Source: Spirochaetota bacterium
Lineage (GTDB): Bacteria; Spirochaetota; UBA12135; COTS27
DNA: 64,000 nt
Direction: 5' to 3'
Assembly: GCA_013426755.1 (NCBI GenBank)
Contig: AP019861.1
Location: 889,638 to 953,637 of the forward strand
Below are positions 55,042-63,247 of the stretch, one piece after another. Made by a program: the position numbers and the translations under genes. The notes beneath the pieces were generated by a model that was not told where the DNA came from, made no database searches, and saw nothing but the letters and a program-made list of their open reading frames with translations. Each line of letters starts with the position of its first letter. Position 1 is the stretch's first letter.

Positions 55042-56214
55042 TCAAGTGGCATTTTGAATAGCTTTAATTTTATTCATCTGTTCCCATGGATACGTAGGGT
55101 CGGTAAAATGTCCGTAATTGGCGGTTTGTTGGTACGACCACCCGTCAGGTTTGAGCAGGTCAAGCTCTTCAATAATCGCAGCAGGCCTGAAATCAAATAT
55201 TTTCCTATTTTGCAGCAGGTTTTCAATAGCCACTTCTGTGATTTTATGAGACCCGAATGTATTGACATTGATAGAAATGGGATGTGAGACACCGATAGCA
55301 TAAGAAACTTGAATTTCGCATTGATCGGCTAGGCCTGCTGCGACAATGTTTTTAGCGGCATATCTTGCGTAATAGGCGGCTGAGCGGTCGACTTTAGAAG
55401 GGTCTTTTCCTGAAAAAGCACCGCCACCATGCGAGCCCATACCACCATAAGTGTCGACAATGATCTTTCTTCCCGTCAATCCTGCGTCACCATGGGGGCC
55501 ACCAATGACAAATTTTCCTGTTGGATTGATATAAAACTGTGTTTGATCGGTGATGAGGTTACTTGTTTTGAAAAATGCTTTGATCTCAGCAATCAATTTT
55601 GCTTTAATTTCCTCGTAGGGAATGTCATCTGTTTGGTGTGAAAGAACGATGGAGGTAATGGCTTTGGGTTTTCCATTTGTGTAGTGAATAGAAATCTGTG
55701 ATTTAGCGTCGGGACGAAGAAAATCAATCTTTTTGTTACGGCGTAGTGTTGAGAAATGCCTCAGCAGGTTATGGCTGTAGCTAACGGTGAGGGGGAGATA
55801 GTCATTGCTTTCATTGTTAGCGTAGCCGAACATGATACCTTGGTCGCCTGCGCCGAGGTTGTTATCGGCTTGTTCGACGCCTTGGGCTATTTCTGCGGAT
55901 TGGGCGTGAAGTTTATTGATATATTCAAAATTCTTATAATAAAAGAGGTAGGCTTCATTGTCATAACCTATCTGCTTGACGACATTGCGGGCGATCTGTT
56001 CAGTATTAACATTTTCCCATCCTTTCACACGAATTTCACCACAATTGACGACAAGATTGGTTGAAACTACGGTCTCACAAGCCACGCGTGCGTTTTTGTC
56101 TTGAGCGAGAGCATTGTCTAGAATAGCATCAGAGATCTGGTCACAAATCTTATCGGGATGTCCTTCTGAGACCGATTCGGATGTAAATATATGGTCACGG
56201 GTGAGTTTACTCAT
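55042..56214 (-). CDS. metK: S-adenosylmethionine synthetase
   Basis: Makes SAM from methionine and ATP. The 390-residue protein begins FTSESVSEGHPDKICDQISDAILD, then has GAGDQGIMFGYA (signature 1) and GGPHGDAGLTGRKIIVDTYGGMGSHGGGAFSGKDPSKVDRSAAY (signature 2). Length is standard. The 5' leader has direct repeats (AAGTCAATTTAGAAT at 56252 and 56267; ATTTTAGCCATTTCTAGTAA twice near 56290-56330). I looked for, and did not find, a SAM-I-type riboswitch there. Confidence 0.97.
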   Translation of the reverse strand: MSKLTRDHIFTSESVSEGHPDKICDQISDAILDNALAQDKNARVACETVVSTNLVVNCGEIRVKGWENVNTEQIARNVVKQIGYDNEAYLFYYKNFEYINKLHAQSAEIAQGVEQADNNLGAGDQGIMFGYANNESNDYLPLTVSYSHNLLRHFSTLRRNKKIDFLRPDAKSQISIHYTNGKPKAITSIVLSHQTDDIPYEEIKAKLIAEIKAFFKTSNLITDQTQFYINPTGKFVIGGPHGDAGLTGRKIIVDTYGGMGSHGGGAFSGKDPSKVDRSAAYYARYAAKNIVAAGLADQCEIQVSYAIGVSHPISINVNTFGSHKITEVAIENLLQNRKIFDFRPAAIIEELDLLKPDGWSYQQTANYGHFTDPTYPWEQMNKIKAIQNAT

Positions 56215-56979
56215 TGGCTTTTTTCCTAAGCAAAGTTAATTTTAGAATAAGTCAATTTAGAATAAGTCAATTTAGAATAGTCAATCTTAGCCATTTCTAG
56301 TAATAGTCCAATTTTAGCCATTTCTAGTAAGTGTTTAATGATCTAATTCATTGATAGGTGGTTAGTATTATCTCAATTTATTTTACTGTGTTGAATGGTT
56401 CACGGGTATTATGGGGTTATGGATATTGGGGTATGGATATGAAATTTCAGTATCTGCGGTATCGTGCGTTATCATTACAATTATTTAGTATTTCTAGTGT
56501 TATTTACCATCATTAATATCGTCATAACCCTATATATATTAATATATCATAATATATCAAAATGTCAACTAGCTATTTTATAGGAAGTATAAAATTTAAA
56601 TATGGATAGATAATTCGTCAGTGATACTACAATTTAATGTTAGAATTTAAATTCACGGATATATACATTGCGGGAATTGTACTGCAGTATTTTCTCCGAA
56701 ATGATGCTTTTTTTGTGAGAATTGATCTATTATAAGAATTGATCCATTGCTTTAAAGGTTAAGATATTTTTAATTAAAGTGTTTGAAAAATGTTTGAAAA
56801 GTGTTTGAATGAAGTTGTTTTAAGCGGTTTTTACCAAGCCTTCCCTAGCGGGTTTTACTAAAACTTCTAATCAATATATATTTTTTTATTAATAAGTGAC
56901 TCCTATAAAAATACTAGACTCCTATAAAAATACTATTGAGTCTGTAAATAATGTAAAAAATTGAACGGATAGTTAAGAT
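56215..56979. other. Divergent metK-icd intergenic region, no gene seen
   Basis: About 765 bp between divergent genes. Near metK are the AAGTCAATTTAGAAT and TTAGCCATTTCTAGTAA repeats. Further on is a TATATATTAATATATCATAATATATC tract (about 56530-56560), GAAAAATGTTTGAAAAGTGTTTGAA repeats (56785-56815) and TCCTATAAAAATACTA twice (about 56911-56935). The last repeat is about 45 bp before the icd ATG. No riboswitch is recognised. Confidence 0.5.
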
Positions 56980-58200
56980 ATGAATAAAATAAAAGTACGT
57001 AACCCTATCGTGGAATTAGATGGGGATGAAATGACACGGATTATCTGGCAGTTGATAAAAGAAAAATTTATTCTGCCTTATTTGGATATTGATCTCAAAT
57101 ACTTTGACTTAGGGATGGAAAGCCGAGATAAAAGTGATGATCGCATCACGGTTGAGGCTGCTGAGGCAATTCTGAAATACCGTGTGGGTATTAAATGTGC
57201 TACAATTACGCCAGATGAAGCGCGTGTCAAGGAATTTTCACTCAAAAAGATGTACCGATCACCCAATGGAACGATTCGTAATATCTTAGGTGGAACAGTA
57301 TTTAGAGAGCCTATCATTATTAAAAATGTGCCACGGCTAGTGCCTGGCTGGGAGCAGCCTATTTGTATTGGGAGGCATGCTTTTGGCGATCAATACCGTG
57401 CTAGAGATATTTCCGTAGCAAAAGGCGGTAAAATCAAACTCATCGTTGAGAATCCTAGTGGTGAGGAAAAAGAGTACGAGGTTTATACGTTTGCTGATAC
57501 AGGGGGTATTGCGTTAGCGATGTACAATACAGATGCGTCTATTCGTGATTTTGCACGCGCGTCTTTCAATCAGGCTTTAACTAAGAAGTGGCCTTTGTAT
57601 CTCTCGACTAAAAATACGATTCTTAAGACCTACGATGGGAGGTTTAAAGATATTTTTGCTGAAGTCTATGAACAAGAATTTAAGGCTAAAATGACTGCTG
57701 CAGGACTTACGTATGAACATCGCCTTATTGATGATATGGTTGCTGCTTCATTGAAATGGAGTGGTGGTTTTGTCTGGGCATGTAAAAATTATGATGGCGA
57801 CGTCCAGTCTGATACCGTAGCGCAGGGATTCGGCTCCCTTGGTCTGATGACCTCTGTACTTCTCACACCAGATGGTAAAACAGTAGAAAGCGAAGCCGCA
57901 CACGGTACCGTCACACGTCATTACCGTAATCACCAACAAGGAAAAGCCACCTCAACGAATTCGATTGCTTCCATCTTCGCCTGGACACGCGGTTTGGCAT
58001 TTCGCGGTAAAATTGACGGTCAAGCAGAGCTTATTGATTTCGCCTCTAAATTAGAGCAATCTTGTATTAAAGCCGTTGAGAATGGCAACATGACTAAAGA
58101 CCTGGCTCTACTTATACACGGTGATAAGATGACGGCAGACCATTATCTTTCTACGGAAGCATATATGGATGCAGTGCTAGAGGTTTTTAAAGAATTGTAA
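56980..58200 (+). CDS. icd: Isocitrate dehydrogenase (NADP+, type II)
   Basis: Oxidative decarboxylation of isocitrate to 2-oxoglutarate. The 406-residue protein is of the eukaryote-like type II kind: [70 protein letters not shown], and [13 protein letters not shown]. Metal ligands sit in the [30 protein letters not shown] segment. [32 protein letters not shown] binds NADP. It is divergent from metK, and the next gene (a DNA methyltransferase) starts only 30 bp after its stop. Confidence 0.96.
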   Translation: MNKIKVRNPIVELDGDEMTRIIWQLIKEKFILPYLDIDLKYFDLGMESRDKSDDRITVEAAEAILKYRVGIKCATITPDEARVKEFSLKKMYRSPNGTIRNILGGTVFREPIIIKNVPRLVPGWEQPICIGRHAFGDQYRARDISVAKGGKIKLIVENPSGEEKEYEVYTFADTGGIALAMYNTDASIRDFARASFNQALTKKWPLYLSTKNTILKTYDGRFKDIFAEVYEQEFKAKMTAAGLTYEHRLIDDMVAASLKWSGGFVWACKNYDGDVQSDTVAQGFGSLGLMTSVLLTPDGKTVESEAAHGTVTRHYRNHQQGKATSTNSIASIFAWTRGLAFRGKIDGQAELIDFASKLEQSCIKAVENGNMTKDLALLIHGDKMTADHYLSTEAYMDAVLEVFKEL

Positions 58201-58230
58201 CTTTTTAGCAATCAAGCATTCGATCCATCG

Positions 58231-59550
58231 ATGAAGCAAGTCAATCTAGAAAATAGGACTGTCTTCTGTCATGACAATCTACCTGTACTAGAAAACATAG
58301 ATAGTGCTACAATAGACCTTATTTACCTAGACCCACCCTTCAATAAAAATAAGACATTCACGGCTCCTATAGGTACAAGTGCTGCGGGAGCGTCATTTGA
58401 CGATGTTTTTAAAGAAGCGGCCATTCAAACTGAGTGGCTTGAAACTATTCGAGAAGACCATGAGACCTTACATAGATTACTGACTGGCATTGGTCAGTTG
58501 GGCAATCGTTATCATTTCTGTTACCTCGCGTATATGGGAATAAGATTGGTAGAATGTCATCGGATTCTCAAAGATACGGGAAGTTTATACCTGCACTGCG
58601 ATCAAACGATGAGTCATTACTTGAAATTGCTACTAGACAGCATTTTTGGGGAGGTCAATTTTCAAAACGAGATCATCTGGAATTATAAAAGTGGTGGAGC
58701 TACGAAACGCCATTTTGCTAGGAAACACGATACGATTCTTTACTACGCTAAGGATAAAACTTGTGTCCTCTTCAATCCCCAGCATGAAAAATCTATCAAT
58801 AGAGCCTACAAATCCTATCAATTTAAAGATGTGACCGAATATAAAGACGTCAAATGTGATCTGTGTCAAAGTCCGTTACCCAAAAACTTAGGCTATTACA
58901 CAAAGCCATATATGCGTGATAGTTGGCATATTGATATGGTGGGTCGGACGGCACTTGAACGGACGGGTTATCCGACACAAAAACCAATTGCTTTATTAGA
59001 ACGAATCATCAAAGCAAGCAGTCGTGAAAATGACTGGGTGCTCGATCCATTTTGCGGTTCTGCAACGACTTGTATTGCAAGTGAAAAGTTAAAGAGACAT
59101 TGGGTAGGCATAGATAGTTCACATAAGGCTTATGAATTGGTTCAGGAGCGATTAAACAAAGAAATTACCGGTCTAACCTATCCCCTTAAATACAAAAATC
59201 AAGTGCATTATAGGACAAGTCCCCCAAGTAGAACGGACTCAGTAGCACGAGTACCCAAAGAAAAATACGTATACATCATCTCCAATAAACACTACCCTAA
59301 CGAATACAAAGTAGGTATTGCTAAAGAGCCGAAAAGGAAACTTGATAGCTATCAAAGTTCTGATCCTAATCGTGCTTATAAGATAGAGTTTGCCTTTCCG
59401 AGCCCCCATTTTAGAGCGATAGAGAAATATATTCATGATACCTTTAAAAAACGGCATGGGTGGGTGAGTGGTGATCTGCATAAAATCATTGAATTTATTA
59501 AAAACTACACTAATTGTATCCATCGCAACGAAAAAGAGGTAAAAAAATGA
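58231..59550 (+). CDS. DNA methyltransferase fused to a GIY-YIG (T5orf172-like) domain
   Basis: A 439-residue two-domain protein. Residues 1-315 are a beta-class DNA methyltransferase: catalytic DPPF in LIYLDPPFNKN (34-37) and SAM motif WVLDPFCGSATTCIASE (269-285). GYPTQKPIALLERII is the usual segment before it. Residues 344-427 look like a T5orf172/GIY-YIG domain: KYVYIISN, YKVGIAKEPKRKLDSYQSSDP (GIY-YIG-type glycine, then an Arg at 369), AFPSPHFRAIEKYIHDTF with Glu 398, and a final SGDLHKIIEFI. The methyltransferase probably modifies adenine (DPPF). The GIY-YIG part may cut DNA, so modification and cleavage could sit in one chain. A CxxC (CDLC) lies at 209-212. Confidence 0.87.
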   Translation: MKQVNLENRTVFCHDNLPVLENIDSATIDLIYLDPPFNKNKTFTAPIGTSAAGASFDDVFKEAAIQTEWLETIREDHETLHRLLTGIGQLGNRYHFCYLAYMGIRLVECHRILKDTGSLYLHCDQTMSHYLKLLLDSIFGEVNFQNEIIWNYKSGGATKRHFARKHDTILYYAKDKTCVLFNPQHEKSINRAYKSYQFKDVTEYKDVKCDLCQSPLPKNLGYYTKPYMRDSWHIDMVGRTALERTGYPTQKPIALLERIIKASSRENDWVLDPFCGSATTCIASEKLKRHWVGIDSSHKAYELVQERLNKEITGLTYPLKYKNQVHYRTSPPSRTDSVARVPKEKYVYIISNKHYPNEYKVGIAKEPKRKLDSYQSSDPNRAYKIEFAFPSPHFRAIEKYIHDTFKKRHGWVSGDLHKIIEFIKNYTNCIHRNEKEVKK

Positions 59551-60209
59551 AGAACTCCACATGGTTTGCTTCTATTGGTATAATTATTACAGCTGCAATG
59601 CTGCTTGCAGTGATTACAGGTTGTTTTCGTAAAACCAGTCCGTACCGAAGTTATACCGAAGAAACGTTTGAGGCGGTAGAATCTGCTAATAGGGTAGAAC
59701 AGAATATTATGCAGGAAATTTTGATGGACAGTGCGAATACTGGTGATATAAGGTGGACTTTGCCTGCTGATTGGAGGGAACAGGAGACAAGCGGTATTCG
59801 GTTCGCATCATTTCGGTCGCAGACAAGTGACATTGAGACGGTGATTGTAGGCTTCCCTGGTGAAGTGGGCACGTTAGAAGACAATGTTTTACGGTGGCTG
59901 CGCCAGATGGAAGCCAATGTCTCACTTCCACTTCTCAGCGCTTATTTGAATGGGATAATTCCACGGACGAATGCTGCAGGAATCTTATACCTCGATGTGG
60001 ACCTGACCGAATTTGCTGAGTACGGTCGTGATGAAGCTATTATTGTTGCTATTATAAGATTTAATGACCAGTCGGTATTTATTAAAATGCAGGACGAACG
60101 GCGGAAACTTGTCCAAGAACGTGCCAATTTCAATGATTTTATGGCTTCACTCCGATTGGAATCTTCTCCTTCTGCTGAAAACAAGCCTTCTTCTAAAAAA
60201 GCTTCTTAA
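59547..60209 (+). CDS. Probable lipoprotein of unknown function
   Basis: The ATG at 59547 overlaps the TGA of the methyltransferase gene (ATGA), with GAGG 8 bp upstream, so translation is coupled. The 220-residue protein starts MKNSTWFASIGIIITAAMLLAVITGC, a lipoprotein signal with lipobox VITGC. The mature part has IRWTLPADWREQETSGIRFASFRSQTSDIETVIVGFPGEVGTLEDNVLRWLRQM. This phrase resembles a family I associate with planctomycete and verrucomicrobial genes near cytochrome c assembly, though this is from memory and unverified. The resB/ccsA genes begin 1.6 kb downstream. It ends with a Ser/Lys-rich tail. Confidence 0.78.
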   Translation: MKNSTWFASIGIIITAAMLLAVITGCFRKTSPYRSYTEETFEAVESANRVEQNIMQEILMDSANTGDIRWTLPADWREQETSGIRFASFRSQTSDIETVIVGFPGEVGTLEDNVLRWLRQMEANVSLPLLSAYLNGIIPRTNAAGILYLDVDLTEFAEYGRDEAIIVAIIRFNDQSVFIKMQDERRKLVQERANFNDFMASLRLESSPSAENKPSSKKAS

Positions 60210-60265
60210 ATAGAACAAATTGAATATTAGCCACTAGTGAGATAAAAATATCTCAATCTTCCTCA

Positions 60266-60517
60266 ATCATACTTTTTTCGGCAATGGGAAATATGGTGTC
60301 AATCATCCATAACCCATGCTTTTTTCGGCAATGGGAAATATGATGTCAATCATCCATAACCCATACTTTTTTGGCAATGGGAAATATGGTGTCAATCATC
60401 CATAAACCATACTTTTTTCGGCAATGGGAAATATGGTGTCAATCATCCATAACCCATACTTTTTCGGCAATGGGAAATATGATGTCAATCATCTATAAAC
60501 CATACTTTTTCGGCGGC
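60266..60517. repeat. 46/47-bp tandem repeat carrying the end of the DCC-family gene
   Basis: GGCAATGGGAAATAT recurs at about 60280, 60327, 60373, 60420 and 60466 (periods 47, 46, 47, 46). Read on the minus strand, each unit contains GCCGAAAAA(A)GTATGG(G/T)TTATGGATGATTGA. That is the end of the neighbouring gene (...A-E-K-V-W-F-I-D-D-stop). The innermost copy is the functional gene end at 60485-60517. The rest are five extra copies of its last codons and stop plus a 16-bp linker. Confidence 0.9.
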
Positions 60518-60991
60518 AGTTGGAATGCGGCAACTACGGTTGTTGAAGTAGGGGAATTGTTTTCTATACTTGGCGATGATGTCATAGCCTTTATCGCGCC
60601 ATGATAGCGGGATAAGTTTTAAAGTTTGGGCTAAAATTCGCCACGGCAATGAAAATTGTTTCAATATTGCTATGATTGCTTCTGATCGTATGAGGAGTGA
60701 AGCGGGAATATCATTGGAAAAATTGGTTTTGCTGTGAGAATTAGGATGCGGGGGTGGAATTGGGTTGGAAGTGGAAGAGGTGTATGCTTGAAAAACTAGC
60801 GTATCTAAGGGCTTTTTTTGTGAATGGTTTAAGATTCTAAGAATGTTCTCTCCGCGCCTACTTTGAAGTGAAGTGTAGCGTAGGCGTCTTTTTTTGTCGT
60901 GCTTGATGAAGAAACTTACCGCACGACTACACAATCCACAATCTCCGTCGAAGAATATAAGTGCCTTAGGGTTTTTTTCAATTGCCGTCAT
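60485..60991 (-). CDS. DCC-family thiol-disulphide oxidoreductase (DUF393)
   Basis: A 168-residue protein with the diagnostic FDGDCGLCSRAVSFFIKHDKKRRLRYTSLQS. The D-x-D-C-x-x-C motif gives the family its name (DCC), and a redox role at CxxC is assumed. The C-terminal half (LPWRILAQTLKLIPLSWRDKGYDIIAKYR, F-x-C in NNRSCRIP) is also standard. A Ser/Pro/His/Asn insert (STSNPIPPPHPNSHSKTNF) lies near residues 73-91. The substrate is unknown. Its last ten codons and stop have been copied into a tandem repeat downstream. Confidence 0.88.
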   Translation of the reverse strand: MTAIEKNPKALIFFDGDCGLCSRAVSFFIKHDKKRRLRYTSLQSRRGENILRILNHSQKKPLDTLVFQAYTSSTSNPIPPPHPNSHSKTNFSNDIPASLLIRSEAIIAILKQFSLPWRILAQTLKLIPLSWRDKGYDIIAKYRKQFPYFNNRSCRIPTAAEKVWFIDD

Positions 60992-61194
60992 GATTGTTAT
61001 GATTCAATGGAATTTTCAATTGTTAAGGAATTGATGTGTACTGTAATGTTTATGAATTATGGGTGGTGCTTGCTTATAGGTTATTTTTTGTGGGGGTAGG
61101 TTATTTTTTGTAGGGGTAGGTTGTTTCTTATAAGGATTTTTTCTACTGTTTTGATAAAGCAATCATTTTAATGGTACGGTCAATAGTGCTGTAT

Positions 61195-61515
61195 AATACG
61201 GTAAGTAGTACGAGACAGTACATAGTGCCAGTTACAGTAAACAGTGCGAAATAAGATAAATAATGCTGAATACGATGCTGAATATGATGCTAAATACGAT
61301 AAACCAATATTGACTATTACGATAAATAATACTAAGTATGATAAATAGTACTGAATACAGTCAATAGTGCTGAATTACAGTCAATAGTACTGAATTACAG
61401 TCAATAGTACTGAATTACAGTCAATAGTGCTGAATTACAGTCAATAGTGCTGAATACAGTCAATAGTACTGAATAAAGTCAATAGTGCTGTAAACGGTGC
61501 TGTATACAGATAATA
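61195..61515. repeat. 20-bp tandem repeats (GAATTACAGTCAATAGTACT) in an 850-bp gene-free space
   Basis: From about 61340 to 61480, TGAATTACAGTCAATAGT(A/G)C repeats with a 20-bp period, about six or seven copies, with degenerate relatives (GATAAATAATACT, CAGTACATAGTGCCAG) before and after. The remainder of 60992-61842 holds two copies of GCTTGACTTTTTAA (61548, 61606) and 23-bp TTATTGAGGGAAAATGATTAGG-type repeats (61710-61800). No gene is visible. Confidence 0.8.
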
Positions 61516-61842
61516 TAACATAGGAGACAATCACTTCTGGTTAAATAGCTTGACTTTTTAAAAAAATTTTTCTATTTAAATCTTGCCTTAATTTTAATAA
61601 ATTGGCTTGACTTTTTAATAAAAAATGGCTATCTTAGAAGTGATGACTGGCGGCGTTAATATTGTAAAATTTCTGAGATTGTTTCTTATAACTGAAGTGA
61701 ATTTGAATATAAAGTGAATTGGGTTATTGAGGGAAAATGATTAGGTTGTTAAGAGAAAATGATTAGGTTATTGAGGCGGAATAATTGAATTGTTAAGAGG
61801 AAATCCAGTACTAGAAATGTTTGTTGCTGGAAAAGCTGTTAA

Positions 61843-63111
61843 ATGTTAGCAAGAATAATTGAAAATACGCGTTTATTGCGTGTGCGTGATATGATTGAGC
61901 AGATCGGTCAATCGCTTAGTAGTTTAAAGATAACGGTAGGAGCCTTACTACTACTTTGGTTGCTGACATTTTTTGGGACGTTGTATCAGGTGGAATACGG
62001 TCTTTATGCAGCGCAGCAACGTTATTTCTATTCGTGGTTTTTTATGGTGTTTAAAATCATCCCAGTGCCAGGTGCTAAGACGGTTTTATTGGTATTGACA
62101 ATCAATCTTATCTCAGCTTGTGTGTATCGGTATCGCTTTGAGCCCAAGAAGTATGGGATTTTGATTATTCATTATGCGCTTATATTTCTACTCGTAGCGT
62201 CGTCTATGACGCATTATTTTGCTAAGGAATCGTATATTGCGTTTAATGAAGGGGAAAGTGTAGGCGTATCGTACAATTATTACGACTCCGAATTGACGTT
62301 GTGGCGTGAAGCCTATGATGAAACAGGACGGATCAGTCGTGATATCGAAGCATTTTCAGCGCATGCGATTAAAATAGGTGACCCCATTGTGTTTAGCAAT
62401 TACAACGTAACACTTATTCCAGAGTATTATCACGAACACGCGCGCCCTGCCAATTTTGGAGCACCTGATGTTGCCAGTGTGAGTGGTCTTACGGCCTTGT
62501 CTTATATGAAGTTTCCGCTTGAACGAGAACAAATTTTGCCAGGCGGTCTTTTTACTGTAATTACAGAATTCAAGGCAGCCACTCCGCAGGACGTCCGCAC
62601 TAAACTGCAGTCCAATCAAAGTAACGCTCAGGCGCAAAATCCCCGTATTGAGTACGATCGATCATCACAAACGGTTCGTACTGAACAGAAGATCTTGCTC
62701 TGGGAAGCAGACCCTGAGCCTTATGTCTTAGAAACCGCTGAGGGACCTCTTTATTTACGACTGCAGCGAAAACGCTATCCACTCCCATTTATCGTAACTC
62801 TCAATGATTTTATCAAAGAAGATTATTACGGCACAGAACAAGCCAAAAATTTCGAGAGTAAAGTTACTCTACACCATGACAATGCAACACAAGAAAGTCG
62901 TATCTATATGAACACTCCCCTGAGAATTGACAATTACACGTTCTTTCAAGCCTCTTTCGCTCAAGATAACCAAGGACGCGAACGGTCAATTCTTGCTGTT
63001 GTTTACAATACGGGTTACTGGGTGCCCTACGTGGCAAGTATATTGCTTGTCTTAGGCTTGATAGTACATTTTATCTACATGTTCGTTGCACGGCATGTTC
63101 GTAAGACTTAA
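61843..63111 (+). CDS. Cytochrome c biogenesis protein, ResB/Ccs1 family
   Basis: Part of the system II (CcsBA) haem export and cytochrome c ligation machinery in the inner membrane. The 422-residue protein opens with IGQSLSSLKITVGALLLLWLLTFFGTLYQVEYGLYAAQQRYFYSWFF (TM1), the typical ResB start. TM2 and TM3 follow (KTVLLVLTINLISACVY; YGILIIHYALIFLLVAS). A large extracytoplasmic domain ends with RIYMNTPLRIDNYTFFQASF, the ResB signature. The last TM is GYWVPYVASILLVLGLIVHFIYMF. It is followed by a partial CcsA-type gene, completing the pair. A TlpA-like thioredoxin and hemE elsewhere in the window fit. Confidence 0.88.
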   Translation: MLARIIENTRLLRVRDMIEQIGQSLSSLKITVGALLLLWLLTFFGTLYQVEYGLYAAQQRYFYSWFFMVFKIIPVPGAKTVLLVLTINLISACVYRYRFEPKKYGILIIHYALIFLLVASSMTHYFAKESYIAFNEGESVGVSYNYYDSELTLWREAYDETGRISRDIEAFSAHAIKIGDPIVFSNYNVTLIPEYYHEHARPANFGAPDVASVSGLTALSYMKFPLEREQILPGGLFTVITEFKAATPQDVRTKLQSNQSNAQAQNPRIEYDRSSQTVRTEQKILLWEADPEPYVLETAEGPLYLRLQRKRYPLPFIVTLNDFIKEDYYGTEQAKNFESKVTLHHDNATQESRIYMNTPLRIDNYTFFQASFAQDNQGRERSILAVVYNTGYWVPYVASILLVLGLIVHFIYMFVARHVRKT

Positions 63112-63247
63112 TTTCTGACTGCTTTTGATTAATAATGGGTTATAATGGGTTATAATTTATAATAATTGATGGGTTGCTGAGTATTTATTAGGTTATTTTG
63201 TTTGATAGAGATTGATCTATAAGAATTGAGCTATAGGAATTGATGTT
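63112..63247. other. resB-ccsA spacer with short repeats
   Basis: It holds AATGGGTTATAATGGGTTATAATTTATAATAATTGATGGGTTG, small duplications of a 10-bp unit, then ATTGATCTATAAGAATTGAGCTATAGGAATTGATGTTATG leading to the next start. The TTATAAT elements could serve as -10 sequences, but no clear -35 is seen. Confidence 0.45.

Noticed and set aside
56215-56600. SAM riboswitch in the metK leader
   Set aside because: The leader has repeats but not the conserved SAM-I core or an obvious multi-stem layout followed by a terminator.
60371-60604. 77-residue plus-strand ORF with repeated 'MGNMxSIIxKPYFF'
   Set aside because: It is the complementary frame of the 46/47-bp repeats and runs antisense into the DCC-family gene; the motif repetition is a by-product.
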